Shown here piece by piece: positions 40,195 through 49,327 of a stretch of 64,000 nt of DNA; position 1 is the first letter of the stretch, and every line of letters begins with the position of its first letter. The position numbers and the translations under genes are program-made. Location: NCBI GenBank assembly GCA_035714365.1, contig DASTMB010000072.1, positions 19,910-83,909 on the forward strand, read 5' to 3'. Origin of the DNA: Mycobacteriales bacterium. Lineage in GTDB: Bacteria > Actinomycetota > Actinomycetes > BP-191. Below the pieces are notes generated by a model. The model was not told the origin of the DNA and made no database searches. It saw only the letters and a list, made by a program, of their open reading frames with translations.

Positions 40195-41472
40195 GTGAGC
40201 CGCGGCCGCGTCGCCCCCGCCGGACCGCCCGCCGGCGCGCCCGGCGACGACACCGGCTGCACGGTGCTGCACGTCGACATGGACGCGTTCTACGCGAGCG
40301 TCGAGGTCCGCCGCCGCCCCGAGCTGCGCGGCCTGCCCGTCATCGTCGGCGGCACCGGCTCGCGCGGCGTCGTCACGGCGGCGACGTACGAGGCGCGCGC
40401 GTACGGCGTGCACAGCGCCATGCCGATGACGCGCGCCCGCCGCCTCTGCCCCGACGCGATCGTCGTCCCGCCGGACTTCGACGCCTACGCCGCCACCTCG
40501 CGCGCGGTCATGGAGGTGTTCCGCTCCGTCACGCCGCTGGTCGAGCCGATCTCGCTGGACGAGGCGTTCCTCGACGTCGCCGGTGCCGTGCGCCGGCTCG
40601 GCCCGCCCGCCCGCATCGGCGAGCTGATCCGCGCCCGCATCCTCGACGAGCAGCGCATCACCTGCTCCGTCGGCGTCGCCTCCACCAAGTTCGTCGCCAA
40701 GCTCGCGTCGGCGCGGTGCAAGCCCGACGGCCTGCTGGTCGTGCCGCACGGCGACGTGCTCGCGTTCCTGCACCCGCTGCCCGTCGCCGCGCTCTGGGGC
40801 GTGGGGGAGCGCACCGAGGAGGTGCTGCTCCGGCTCGGCCTGCGCACCGTCGGCGACATCGCCCGCGCCCCGCTCGCGGCGTTGCAGGACGCCCTCGGCC
40901 CCGCCGCGGGCGGCCACCTGCACGCCCTGTCCTGGGGCCGCGACGAACGCAGCGTCGTCCCGCACGAGCCGGACAAGAGCATCGGCGCGGAGGAGACGTT
41001 CGCCCGCGACATCGGCGACCCGGGCGCGATCCACCGCGAGCTGCTGCGCCTGTCCGAACGCACCGCCGCCCGCCTCCGCGCCGGCGGCCACGCCGGGCGG
41101 ACGGTGTCGATCAAGGTGCGGTTCGCCGACTTCACGACCGTCACCCGCGCCCGCACGCTGCCCGCCGCCACCGACGTCGGCCAGGTCATCTACGCCACCG
41201 CCCGCGCCCTCTACGACGCCATGGGCATCGCCGGGCGGCCGCTGCGGCTGGTCGGCGTGCGGGTCGAGCAGCTCGCGACGGCGGGCGCGCAGCCCGAGCA
41301 GCTCGAGCTCGGCGCGGCGCCGACCGGGTGGCGCGAGGCGGAGCAGGCCGTCGACCGGGCGGTACGCCGCTTCGGCACCGGCGCGGTCCGCCCCGCGACG
41401 CTGGTGCGGCCCGGCGACGACCCGAGCGCACCCCCGTCCGCCGCGCCGGGTGAACTGCGGCCCGGCCGCTGA
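40195..41472 (+). CDS. dinB: DNA polymerase IV (Y family)
   Basis: A 425-residue translesion polymerase. Catalytic metal ligands are present: Asp28 and Asp30 (VLHVDMDAFYASVE), and Asp121/Glu122 (ISLDEAFLDVAG). The nucleotide-binding segment TAATYEARAYGVHSAMPM, helix-hairpin-helix (LWGVGERTEEVLLRLGLRTV) and little-finger domain (about 255-365) are complete. A likely beta-clamp motif is near QPEQLELG (about 367). The first 22 residues are a disordered extension. GTG 40195 comes 6 nt after the methyltransferase stop. The SOS box at 38397 predicts DNA-damage induction of the whole unit. Confidence 0.96.
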   Translation: MSRGRVAPAGPPAGAPGDDTGCTVLHVDMDAFYASVEVRRRPELRGLPVIVGGTGSRGVVTAATYEARAYGVHSAMPMTRARRLCPDAIVVPPDFDAYAATSRAVMEVFRSVTPLVEPISLDEAFLDVAGAVRRLGPPARIGELIRARILDEQRITCSVGVASTKFVAKLASARCKPDGLLVVPHGDVLAFLHPLPVAALWGVGERTEEVLLRLGLRTVGDIARAPLAALQDALGPAAGGHLHALSWGRDERSVVPHEPDKSIGAEETFARDIGDPGAIHRELLRLSERTAARLRAGGHAGRTVSIKVRFADFTTVTRARTLPAATDVGQVIYATARALYDAMGIAGRPLRLVGVRVEQLATAGAQPEQLELGAAPTGWREAEQAVDRAVRRFGTGAVRPATLVRPGDDPSAPPSAAPGELRPGR

Positions 41473-41576
41473 CGAAGACTCGAACGGGTACCGACCTCGC
41501 CGTACCGCTTTCGCCACACGGCGCGCGAACGTATCCTGCGAAGACAGAGCCAGTTCGCGACCGCCAGGAGCGCCCG

Positions 41577-41996
41577 GTGCCGCTCTCCGAGCACGAGCAG
41601 CGCCTGCTCGACCAGATCGAGCGGCAGCTGTACGCCGAGGACCCGAAGTTCGCTGCTGCCGTGCGCTCGCACGACCTCAAGTCGCACGTCACCCGCCGCG
41701 TCAAGCGGTTCGCCGCGCTCGTCGTCCTCGGCCTCGCCGTCCTCGTGGCCGGCGTCGTGCTGCACAACGTCGTCCTCAGCGTCGTCGGCTTCCTCGTCAT
41801 GCTCGCCGGCGGTCTCGTCATCGCGCGCAGCGTCCAGCGCCTCAGCCGCGGCGAGACCACCGTCACGAACGTCACCCGCCTGGACCGCCGCCGCCGTTCG
41901 CGCCGCCGGGCCGGCACCGCCGCCGCCGAGGGCGGCTCGTTGCGCGAGCGCGCGGAGGAACGGTTCCGCCGCCGCTTCGAGGACCGCGACCGCTAA
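41577..41996 (+). CDS. DUF3040 membrane protein
   Basis: A 139-residue protein of the DUF3040 family, usually found beside the mraZ cluster in actinobacteria. The N-terminal motif PLSEHEQRLLDQIERQLYAEDPKFA is typical, followed by two membrane helices (about 45-64 and 67-86) and a basic Arg-rich cytosolic tail. CAGGAG stands before GTG 41577, and TATCCT (41532-41537) is a likely -10. It is a stand-alone gene convergent with the transglutaminase gene. Its function is unknown. Confidence 0.92.
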   Translation: MPLSEHEQRLLDQIERQLYAEDPKFAAAVRSHDLKSHVTRRVKRFAALVVLGLAVLVAGVVLHNVVLSVVGFLVMLAGGLVIARSVQRLSRGETTVTNVTRLDRRRRSRRRAGTAAAEGGSLRERAEERFRRRFEDRDR

Positions 41997-42076
41997 CGAC
42001 CGCTACGCCCTCCACCCGCGCGGCGCCCTGCTCCGACAGGCAGTCTCGCTACGTCCGCCCCGCTACGCGGCCTTCG

Positions 42077-44557
42077 CTACGCCGTCCGCGCCCGGCGCCG
42101 CCGGAGCACCACCGCGGCGACCCGTTCCGTCGCCGCGGTCCGCGCCCGCTCGAGCGCGGCCGCCGTGTCGTGCGTGGCCGTCCGGATCCGCCGCACCGAC
42201 GACGCCGGGAACACCGTGGAACGCACCCGTGCCCACCGCGACTGCGACCCGCGCAGCGCCCGCCGCACGGTTCGCAGGCCGGCGTCGAGGCCGTCCGCGT
42301 CCGGTGAAACGGGGGCGTAGCGGGCGCGTTCCTCCGCGCGGGCCAGCGCCGTGACGGCGTCGGCCGCCTCGCCCTCGAGCGACGCGGCGGCGACCAGCCG
42401 TCGCGCGGCCGCGCGTGGCGAGTCGGCCGCCCGCAGCGGGTGCCCGGTGTCCTCGGCCGCGTCGGCCAGCGTCGCCCACGCGGCGTGGATCCGGCCCTGG
42501 CCGTCGGTCGCCCGGCCCCGCCGCCGGCGCCGGGTCCCCTCGGCGACGAGCGTCGGCGTCACGAGCACGACGAGCGCGAGCACCAGCGCGGTCGGGAGCA
42601 GCGGCAGCCGCAACGGCGCGCCGTTCCCGCGGGCGCCCGGCGCGGGCGGGGTCGCCGCGTCCTCGTCGTTCTCCGTCGCCTCGTCCCGGCCGTGGCCCGG
42701 GCGCTTCGTCTGCGGGTCCTGCGGGTCCTTGGGGTCGGCGGGCTGCTGCGGGTCGCTCGGCGTCTGGCCGTCACCGGACCCGTCGCTCACCGGCGGGAGG
42801 GCGTACGACGGGGTGATGGTGTCGTTCGCCGGGCGCGGCGTGGGCTCGAAGCGCACCCACCCGGCGTTCTCGAAGTACAGCTCCGGCCACGCGTGCGCGT
42901 CCTCGTTCGTGACGGTGAACGTGCCGTCGTCGGCGCGCGAGCCCGGCAGGAAGCCGACGACGACCCGGGCGGGGATGCCCAGGAGGCGGGCCATGTAGGC
43001 GAACGCGCCGGCGAACTGCTCGCAGAACCCCTGCTTCTCCTTGAGGAACTGCGTGACGACGTCGGTGCTGCTGCCGCGCGGCCCTTCCAGCGTGTAGTGG
43101 AAGCCGCCGGTGTGCTTGAAGTACTCCTGGAGCGCGACCGCCTTGTCGTACGGCGTCGCACCGTTCTTGGTGACGCGGTTCAGCTCGCTCAGCACGAACG
43201 GCGGGGTCTTCGGGGGCGTCGCCAGGTACGCGTGCAGCGACTCGGGCGGCTCGCCGGCGGCGCGGAGCTGGTCCGGCGTCGGCGCCGGGCGCTCGGCGGT
43301 CACCGAGACGTGGGCGCCGCGGGTGCTGCGGCGCGCGGAGAACACCGAGTAGCCAGTGTCCTCGTACCGCCAGTCGCCGTCGGCGTCGACGACCGCCGGG
43401 AAGTACGGCAGCGGCAGCCACCGGACGTCGAGGCCGGAGATGTCGAGGTCGTACGTCTCCCGCACGGTGGTGATGTCCGCCAGCTCGTCCGGGAGCGGGA
43501 CCGGGTGCTTGCGGCCGACGCGGTGGTCGGCGCTCACCCGGCGCTCCACGAACAGCCACTGCCGGCCGTCGAACTGGTTCAGCGTCGTGAGCCGCAGGTA
43601 GTCGGGGCGGTCCGCGCTGGTGGTCATCGTCAGCACCTGCTTGCGCGGGGTGTCGTGCAGCCGGCCGTAGATCTCCACGATCGGGTTGACGACGGTGACG
43701 GTGGTCGAGCCGCTGCCGCTGCCGAGCAGGCCGCCGGCGCCGCCGCCGAGGACGCCCTTGCCGACGCTGGGCAGCGCGAGCGGGACGCAGAGCGCCACGC
43801 CGATCGCGGCCGTGCCGATGCGCCGCCCGACCCGCGCGACGTGCGCCACGTCGGCGGTCTCGTCCACGAGGTCGATGCCGGTGAGCCGCCGCCCCCAGCC
43901 GCGGGCGCGGTCGCGGCCCTCGGCTACGAGCAGCGCGAGGAAGCCGAACGCCGCGACCACGAACGCGAGCGCGTTCGCATGGCTCGTCATCGCCGTCGGC
44001 ACGAGGAACAGCGCGAGCAGCGGCATCCCGGCGGCGACCGGGCGGTTCAGCCGGAACACCACGATGTCCACGAGCATGGCGACGACGAACACCCCGGCCG
44101 TCGCGAGCAGCGTCAGCCCCGGCGTCGCGTCGACGGGCGCGGCGAGCTCGCGGATGTCGCGGCCGGCGGCGCTCAGCGACTCGCCGATCGCGCGCATCGT
44201 GCTCGCGGTGGGGATGCCGGCGATGGTCGTGCCCGCGTGGAACACGATGCCGAGGAACGTCACGAGCGCCAGCACCGACAGCGCGGGCGCGAGCAGCCCC
44301 GGCACGTCCAGCCGCCGCGAGACCCAGCCCGCGCCGAACGCCACGCCGATCGCGAGGATCGACGTGCCCAGCCAGGCCTGGCGGAGGAACACCTGCGCGA
44401 GCGAGAGGCTGGTCGCGAACACGGCGAACGCCGAGCACGGCAGCAGCAGCGACCGGCGCGCGAGCGGCGTCGGGGTCACGCGGCGCGGCGGCACCTGGCG
44501 GGGGGCCTCGGGCCGGACCTCGTCGGGCGTGGGCCGCGGCGGTGCGCTGATGCTCAT
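42077..44557 (-). CDS. Membrane transglutaminase-like protein (DUF3488/TgpA type)
   Basis: An 826-residue protein with several membrane helices in the first 260 residues (DUF3488), an extracytoplasmic transglutaminase domain, one more helix near 655, and a cytosolic DUF4129 tail. The catalytic cysteine is in EKQGFCEQFAGAFAYMARLL (about 511), the histidine in NEDAHAWPELYF (about 554), and the acidic residue in VRFEPTP. A Pro/Asp/Gln-rich linker precedes the last helix. It probably acts on cell-wall or surface proteins. The ATG overlaps the DUF58 stop by 4 nt; it is the third gene of the MoxR-DUF58-transglutaminase unit. The frame stays open upstream of the ATG, but that part is antisense-like shadow of DUF58. 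Confidence 0.92.
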   Translation of the reverse strand: MSISAPPRPTPDEVRPEAPRQVPPRRVTPTPLARRSLLLPCSAFAVFATSLSLAQVFLRQAWLGTSILAIGVAFGAGWVSRRLDVPGLLAPALSVLALVTFLGIVFHAGTTIAGIPTASTMRAIGESLSAAGRDIRELAAPVDATPGLTLLATAGVFVVAMLVDIVVFRLNRPVAAGMPLLALFLVPTAMTSHANALAFVVAAFGFLALLVAEGRDRARGWGRRLTGIDLVDETADVAHVARVGRRIGTAAIGVALCVPLALPSVGKGVLGGGAGGLLGSGSGSTTVTVVNPIVEIYGRLHDTPRKQVLTMTTSADRPDYLRLTTLNQFDGRQWLFVERRVSADHRVGRKHPVPLPDELADITTVRETYDLDISGLDVRWLPLPYFPAVVDADGDWRYEDTGYSVFSARRSTRGAHVSVTAERPAPTPDQLRAAGEPPESLHAYLATPPKTPPFVLSELNRVTKNGATPYDKAVALQEYFKHTGGFHYTLEGPRGSSTDVVTQFLKEKQGFCEQFAGAFAYMARLLGIPARVVVGFLPGSRADDGTFTVTNEDAHAWPELYFENAGWVRFEPTPRPANDTITPSYALPPVSDGSGDGQTPSDPQQPADPKDPQDPQTKRPGHGRDEATENDEDAATPPAPGARGNGAPLRLPLLPTALVLALVVLVTPTLVAEGTRRRRRGRATDGQGRIHAAWATLADAAEDTGHPLRAADSPRAAARRLVAAASLEGEAADAVTALARAEERARYAPVSPDADGLDAGLRTVRRALRGSQSRWARVRSTVFPASSVRRIRTATHDTAAALERARTAATERVAAVVLRRRRARTA

Positions 44558-45816
44558 CTCATGGCTCCCTGACCGGTCGCGGCGACCTGCGGCCACAGCG
44601 ACGCCAGCGTCTGTCCGTGCTTCGCGACGATGACCCGCCAGCCGGCCTGGCGGAGCAGCGCGGCGCCCGACTCGATCGCCGCCTCCGTCTCGGCCTTGGC
44701 GCGCGGGCCGAGCGCCGTCCAGCTCGTCGTGTCGACGAGGACGGCGATGCAGGCGGCGGCACTGTTGCGCAGGTGGCTCAGCGCCATCGCGGTGTTCGGA
44801 TCGAGGGTGCCGCAGACGGCGACGACCAGACCCTCGCCGGCGCCGCGGCCGAGCCGGGCCAGGCTCAGCGGCAGCGACCCCTTGGTCGACGCCTCCACGA
44901 CCGCGAGCTGGTCGAGCAGCGTCGCCTCGGCCGCGGCGAGCGTCTGGCCGCCGAGGTCGACGCCGTTGTCGGTGACGAACCGCAGCGTGTAGCCGTGCCG
45001 GGCCAGGTGGACGCCGATCGACGCGGCGGCGGACACGCTCCACTCGAACGACGAGCCGGGCCCGTCGCCGTAGTGCGCGCCCGCGCGGGTGTCGAGCAGC
45101 AGCGTCGCGCGGCTCTGCCACGGCTGCTCCTCGCGGCGGACCATCAGCTCGCCGGTGCGGGCCGTCGACTTCCAGTGGACCTTGCGCAGGTCGTCGCCGT
45201 GGCGGTACTCGCGGGTCGACGCGTCGTCCTCGCCGGCGCTCGCCACCTGCCGGGCCTGCGTGTCGCCCCCGCCGGCCCACTCGCCGCCGAGGCCGGTGCT
45301 CGGCAGCGGCGACACCACCGGCGTCACGACCAGGTGCTCGACGGTGGAGAAGCTGCGGGTCAGCTCGCAGAGCCCGAACGGGTCGGCCATCCGGATCGTC
45401 AGCGGCCCCACCCGGAACCGGCCCCGGACGTCCGAGCGCACCTGGTAGGACACCTCGCGCTTGCCGCCAGCCTCGACGCGGTCGAGCACGAACCGCGGCT
45501 TCGCGCCGAGCGTGTACGACAGCGAGTCCTCGACGTAGAGGACCGACGTGGGCAGGCGCGAGACGTTCTCCAGGCGCAGCCGCACCTGCGCCGCGTGCCC
45601 CACCGGCAGGCGCCCGGGCACGAGCGCGCGGGTGCAGGAGATGCGGTAGCGGGAACGGCTCACGTAGACGGCGGCGAGCACCGGCATCGCGATGAGGAAC
45701 ACGCCGACCTGGAGGACGGCGCGCTGCCCCACGACGAACGAGCCGAGCACGCACGCGAGCCCCGCCGCGACGAACGAACGGCCGCGGACCGTGAGCCCGC
45801 GCAGCGGCTCCAGCAC
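44554..45816 (-). CDS. DUF58 (von Willebrand-like) membrane protein
   Basis: A 420-residue protein with two N-terminal helices (about 15-33 and 35-52), a beta-rich region, and the DUF58 core STREYRHGDDLRKVHWKSTAR followed by LMVRREEQ. The last part has a vWA-like fold (ATLLLDTRAG, AVCGTLDPNTAMALS). DUF58 proteins work with MoxR ATPases in assembly or insertion of protein complexes. It begins 3 nt after the MoxR gene and overlaps the transglutaminase gene, so the three are an operon and probably one complex. Confidence 0.93.
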   Translation of the reverse strand: MLEPLRGLTVRGRSFVAAGLACVLGSFVVGQRAVLQVGVFLIAMPVLAAVYVSRSRYRISCTRALVPGRLPVGHAAQVRLRLENVSRLPTSVLYVEDSLSYTLGAKPRFVLDRVEAGGKREVSYQVRSDVRGRFRVGPLTIRMADPFGLCELTRSFSTVEHLVVTPVVSPLPSTGLGGEWAGGGDTQARQVASAGEDDASTREYRHGDDLRKVHWKSTARTGELMVRREEQPWQSRATLLLDTRAGAHYGDGPGSSFEWSVSAAASIGVHLARHGYTLRFVTDNGVDLGGQTLAAAEATLLDQLAVVEASTKGSLPLSLARLGRGAGEGLVVAVCGTLDPNTAMALSHLRNSAAACIAVLVDTTSWTALGPRAKAETEAAIESGAALLRQAGWRVIVAKHGQTLASLWPQVAATGQGAMR

Positions 45817-45819
45817 CCG

Positions 45820-46797
45820 TTACCTCCCGGCGTTCGGTACCGGGACGCGGTCGACGATCTCGGCGACGACGAGCTCGGTGTCGCGGCGCGCGATCTGCGC
45901 CTCGGCGGTCGGGAGCAGGCGGTGCGCGAGCACCGGCTCGGCCAGGGTCTGCACGTCGTCCGGCAGCACGAAGTCGCGGCCGTCGGTCGCGGCGTACGCG
46001 CGCGCCGCGCGGAGGAGCTGGAGCGTCGCGCGCGGCGACGCGCCGAGGCGCAGGTCCGGGTGGGTGCGGGTCGCGGTCGCGATGTCGATGACGTACTTCC
46101 GCACGCTGTCCGCGACGTGCACGGTTCGGGCGGCGTTGATCATCTCGGCGACGGTATCCGCGTCCGACACGGGCGCCAGCGCGTCGAGCGGGTCGCCCGC
46201 GCCGTGGGTGTCGAGCATGACCAGCTCGGCGCTCGGCGCCGGGTAGCCCATCGACAGCCGGGCGGTGAACCGGTCCCGCTGCGCCTCCGGCAGCGGGTAG
46301 GTGCCCTCGTGCTCGATCGGGTTCTGCGTCGCGATGACCATGAACGGCCGGCCGAGGTCGTACGTCAGGCCGTCGACCGTGACCTGCCGCTCCTCCATGC
46401 ACTCGAGCATCGCCGACTGGGTCTTGGGGGAGGCGCGGTTGATCTCGTCGCCGACGACGATGTTCGCGAAGATCGCGCCGGGCTTGAACTCGAAGTCCTG
46501 GCGCTCCTGGTTGAAGATCGACACACCGGTGATGTCGCTCGGCAGCAGGTCCGGCGTGAACTGCACGCGGCGGACCGAGCAGTCGATCGAGCGGGCGATC
46601 GCCTTCGCCAGCATCGTCTTGCCGACGCCGGGCACGTCCTCGATGAGGAGGTGGCCCTCCGCGAGCAGGACGACGAGGGCGAGCCGGACCTGCTCCGACT
46701 TCCCCTCGATGACCAGCTCGACGTTGTCCTGGATGCGGCCGAACCCGGTCGCGAGAGTGTCGAGGTCAACAGCGGTACGGGCGGTGCGCCGGGCCAC
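45820..46797 (-). CDS. MoxR-family AAA+ ATPase
   Basis: A 325-residue AAA+ ATPase. Walker A is EDVPGVGKT (53-61), Walker B GDEINRA, and sensor 1 the TQNP segment (MVIATQNPIEHEGTYPLPEAQ), followed by the RDRFTARLSMGYP arginine-finger region. The C-terminal helical lid (about 215-325) includes LRLGASPRATLQLLRAARAY. MoxR proteins act as chaperones for partners such as the DUF58 protein encoded next. GTG 46797 is the first codon; the 141 nt upstream should contain the operon promoter, but I see no clear consensus. Confidence 0.95.
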   Translation of the reverse strand: MARRTARTAVDLDTLATGFGRIQDNVELVIEGKSEQVRLALVVLLAEGHLLIEDVPGVGKTMLAKAIARSIDCSVRRVQFTPDLLPSDITGVSIFNQERQDFEFKPGAIFANIVVGDEINRASPKTQSAMLECMEERQVTVDGLTYDLGRPFMVIATQNPIEHEGTYPLPEAQRDRFTARLSMGYPAPSAELVMLDTHGAGDPLDALAPVSDADTVAEMINAARTVHVADSVRKYVIDIATATRTHPDLRLGASPRATLQLLRAARAYAATDGRDFVLPDDVQTLAEPVLAHRLLPTAEAQIARRDTELVVAEIVDRVPVPNAGR

Positions 46798-46938
46798 CGG
46801 GTCTCCTATGTGGGCGTGCGGAAATCGTCAGACGTGCTACTCGGACGAGTGTGGCAGACGTCCGCGTTCCCGGTCAGAGGAAAGAACGCGACGATCTCGT
46901 AACGCCCGGCGGCCGAGCCCGGTTGCGCCCCGGCGCGG

Positions 46939-47199
46939 CTACGTCGTGTAGGCGTAGAGGCGCGTGGTCATGTCGTCGAACGTGTCCGGCAGCACGATCG
47001 TGCGCCCGTCCGACTGCCACGGCGACACCTCGCCGACGAGCGACATGATCGCCTCGGCGCAGGGCGGGCAGAGCGTCCAGCACTTCTCCACCAGGGTGGC
47101 GAGGCCGGTGTCGTCGGTGGCGTTCTGCTCGATGATGAGGCGGCGGCCCTGGAACGGCTCGCGGCAACGCGCGCACTCGAAGCTCAGCGACACGGTCAC
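46939..47199 (-). CDS. Small zinc-ribbon-like protein
   Basis: An 86-residue protein with cysteines at 9, 12, 40, 44 and 47 (FECARC, then KCWTLCPPCAEA), an arrangement able to bind one zinc ion. There is no membrane segment. The GTG start at 47199 has GAGTGA upstream. It lies 141 nt before the MoxR start on the same strand and may share its transcript, or it may be independent. I recognise no named family; RNA, DNA or protein binding are all possible. Confidence 0.7.
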   Translation of the reverse strand: MTVSLSFECARCREPFQGRRLIIEQNATDDTGLATLVEKCWTLCPPCAEAIMSLVGEVSPWQSDGRTIVLPDTFDDMTTRLYAYTT

Positions 47200-47331
47200 T
47201 CCCAGTCAGACGTGTCGGTGCCGTGGGCGGCGCGGAGGCCGGGCACGGCCGGACCCCGACCATAACCCGACACCGACGTCGGGGTCGAGGAACGCGCTTC
47301 GTGTCACACCGGCGTGGGATGCTCCGCGACC

Positions 47332-48000
47332 GTGACCACCGACGAGGCGGCGCCGCGCGGCACCGCGCCGGCCCGGGCGGCAGCGGCGGTCGGCGCCGAC
47401 CGCGCCGACGCCGCCGTGCCGGTGCGCACCACGCGCGGCGAGCGGACCCGGGCGAAGCTGCTCGACGCGGCGCGGGTGGCCTTCCGCGGCGTGCCGTGGA
47501 ACCGCGCCCGCGTCGAGGACGTCTGCCGCGCCGCCGGCGTCGGGCACGGCACATATTACGCCTACTTCGCCAACAAGGAGGCGGTGCTCGAGGCGCTGGT
47601 GCGGCGGCACGCGGACGCGCTGTACCGGCTCGCCGAGGAGCCGTGGACGAGCGGGCACGTCGAGGAGGACGTGCGGCGGGTCATCGGCGGCTTCGTCGCG
47701 CTCTCCGAGGAGGACCGCGACATCCGCGAGGTGTGGTTCGCGGCGGCGCCGTCGGAGCCGGCGCTGCACGACCTGGTGAGCGAGGTGCGGCGGCAGTTCG
47801 TCGCGCGGGTGCGGGCCGCGCTGTCGGCGGCGGTCGAGGCGGGGGTGGCCCGCCGCGACCTCGACGTCGAGGTCGCGGCGACGGCGCTGGCGGCGATGGT
47901 GGAGCAGACGGTGACGCTGGCGCAGCGCGGCGAGGGCACGCCGGGGGAGCGGCTGGTGGACGGGCTGACGGACCTCTGGGTCCACGCGGTGTACCGGTGA
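47332..48000 (+). CDS. TetR-family transcriptional regulator
   Basis: A 222-residue regulator. After a 35-residue Ala-rich leader comes the TetR DNA-binding domain (TRAKLLDAARVAFRGVPWNRARVEDVCRAAG is its first part; the recognition turn is VGHGTYYAYFANKEAV). The ligand domain (about 90-222) ends in VEQTVTLAQRGE and LTDLWVHAVYR. GTG 47332 is taken; GTG 47314 is in frame. The methyltransferase gene overlaps its stop by 4 nt, so the pair is coexpressed. It probably controls its own unit in response to a hydrophobic ligand. Confidence 0.9.
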   Translation: MTTDEAAPRGTAPARAAAAVGADRADAAVPVRTTRGERTRAKLLDAARVAFRGVPWNRARVEDVCRAAGVGHGTYYAYFANKEAVLEALVRRHADALYRLAEEPWTSGHVEEDVRRVIGGFVALSEEDRDIREVWFAAAPSEPALHDLVSEVRRQFVARVRAALSAAVEAGVARRDLDVEVAATALAAMVEQTVTLAQRGEGTPGERLVDGLTDLWVHAVYR

Positions 48001-48839
48001 CGTACGTCGACGAGGGGCTCGACGCGGTCGGCGTGAACCGCGTCTTCCACGACCACGAGTGCCGCTACTACGACGAGCGGTTCGCGATCGTCCACGACGC
48101 GCGCACGGCGAAGCAGGCCCTCGGCGACGTCGAGGGCCTCCTGGGGCGCCGGCTGCGCGCGGGCGAGCGGGTGCTCGACGCCGGCTGCGGCACCGGCTAC
48201 CTCGCGGCCGGCCTGCGCCGGGCGCGCCCGGACGTGGTCGTGCTCGGCGCGGACCTGTCCCAGGGCATGCTGGCGAACGCCCGCACCGCCGGTGCGTGGC
48301 CGCTGGTCCAGGCCGACGCCGCGCGGCTGCCGGTGGCGGACGCGTCGGTGGACCTGGTGGTGGCGCGGGGCGTGCTGCACCACCTCCCCGACGTCACGGC
48401 GGCGCTGGGGGAGTGGCGGCGCGTGCTGCGCCCCGGCGGCGCGGTCGTGCTCGTCTCCGAGCCGACGCCGACCGTCGAACGCCACGGCGCCGTGCTGGTC
48501 CGCGCCCTGCTCGCCGCGCTGCGGCGGCCGTTGACGCCCGAGGAGGACTTCTGGGAGGTGGCGTCCATGGCCGCCAACCTCCACGTGTTCACCCCGGCGT
48601 CGCTCGGCGCGCACGCGCGCGCGGCGGGCTTCGGCACGGTCGAGCTCGGCACGACGGACTTCGCCGACACGCTGCTCATCACGGCGTCGTACGTCGCGTG
48701 GGGCCGCGCGCCCGGGCTGGCGCGGCTCCTGCCGTGGCGGCGGGCCGACGAGGTCGCGCGGCTCGCCGACCGGGTGCTGTGGAACCACCTCCTTCCGTCG
48801 TCCTGGCGGCACACGGTCACGGGGGTCCTGCGCCCGTAG
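47997..48839 (+). CDS. SAM-dependent methyltransferase
   Basis: A 280-residue class I methyltransferase with VLDAGCGTGYLAAGLRRARP (motif I), the acidic turn GADLSQGML, motif II/III VDLVVARGVLHHLPDV and the LRPGGAVVLVSEP strand, as in Methyltransf_11. The first 50 residues (VFHDHECRYYDERFAIVHD) and the last 80 are family-specific and likely bind the acceptor. It is coupled to the TetR gene by a GTGA overlap. The substrate is unknown; similar proteins act on lipids or natural products. Confidence 0.9.
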   Translation: MTYVDEGLDAVGVNRVFHDHECRYYDERFAIVHDARTAKQALGDVEGLLGRRLRAGERVLDAGCGTGYLAAGLRRARPDVVVLGADLSQGMLANARTAGAWPLVQADAARLPVADASVDLVVARGVLHHLPDVTAALGEWRRVLRPGGAVVLVSEPTPTVERHGAVLVRALLAALRRPLTPEEDFWEVASMAANLHVFTPASLGAHARAAGFGTVELGTTDFADTLLITASYVAWGRAPGLARLLPWRRADEVARLADRVLWNHLLPSSWRHTVTGVLRP

Positions 48840-48861
48840 CGGGGCAGGGTGGAGCACCGGG

Positions 48862-48879
48862 CGGGCGCCGCGGCGCCCG
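48862..48879. terminator. GC-rich palindrome after methyltransferase gene
   Basis: CGGGCGCCGCGGCGCCCG is an 18-nt perfect palindrome 22 nt after the stop. It could form a hairpin with a small loop and end the TetR-methyltransferase transcript. Confidence 0.4.
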
Positions 48880-48902
48880 GCCGGGTGGTGCGGCGCCCGG
48901 TC

Positions 48903-48995
48903 GGGTGACCCCAGGCCGGCGCCGGGGTGACCCCAGGCCGGCCGCCGGGGTGACCCAGGCCGCCGCCGGGTGACCCGAGGCCAGCCGCCGGGTGG
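48903..48995. repeat. Imperfect 20-23-bp tandem repeat
   Basis: Units beginning GGGTGACC start at 48903, 48925, 48948 and 48968, with a broken fifth (GGGTGG) at 48990. The consensus is GGGTGACCCCAGGCCGGCCGCC. The spacing is 22, 23, 20 and 22 bp. It lies between the convergent ends of the methyltransferase and DUF3892 genes and does not code. Confidence 0.8.
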
Positions 48996-49036
48996 TGCGG
49001 ACGGCGTGCGGCGCGTGACCGCCACGCCCGCCGCGG

Positions 49037-49312
49037 TCAGCACTCCGGCAGGGCGTCGAGCGAGCCCTCCCGGCCGTCCGCGTCGACCGTCTTGAGGTAC
49101 GGCGTGGCGAGGCAGCGGGCGGCCGGGCAGAACGTCTGCGCCCTGATCGCGGCGCCGCCCTCGGCCGCCCACGTGTCGCCGGCGCCGATGCTGTCGAACA
49201 CCTCCTTCCGCGTGTGCTGCCGGCCGTCCGCGGTGCGGACCGCCTCGACGTGCCGGTGCGAGCCGTCGGCCGACAGCTCGCGACGTACTCCCGTGACCGT
49301 GTGCGCGGCCAT
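49037..49312 (-). CDS. DUF3892 protein under SOS control
   Basis: A 91-residue small protein of the DUF3892 type: [20 protein letters not shown], then [17 protein letters not shown] and [13 protein letters not shown], ending in a segment with Cys67, Cys73 and the C-terminal Cys91. The family is short and of unknown role. ATG 49312 has GGAGGA just upstream. A perfect LexA box (49328-49343) and a good promoter stand immediately in front, so it should be strongly induced by DNA damage. It is divergent from mraZ. Confidence 0.83.
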   Translation of the reverse strand: MAAHTVTGVRRELSADGSHRHVEAVRTADGRQHTRKEVFDSIGAGDTWAAEGGAAIRAQTFCPAARCLATPYLKTVDADGREGSLDALPEC

Positions 49313-49327
49313 CATTCCTCCGTCTGT

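Noticed and set aside
41468..41500. CTCGAACGGGTACCGAC and, at 63751, GTTCGAACGCC as further SOS boxes
   Set aside because: Only one half-site is intact in each. The GTTC partner at the right distance is missing.
44558..46402. Upstream open extension of the transglutaminase frame through the DUF58 and MoxR genes
   Set aside because: It is a shadow of the two genes in another frame. The ATG with 4-nt overlap gives the normal family start.
48903..48995. CRISPR-like array
   Set aside because: The units follow each other without spacers, are only 20-23 bp and are imperfect. No cas gene is present.
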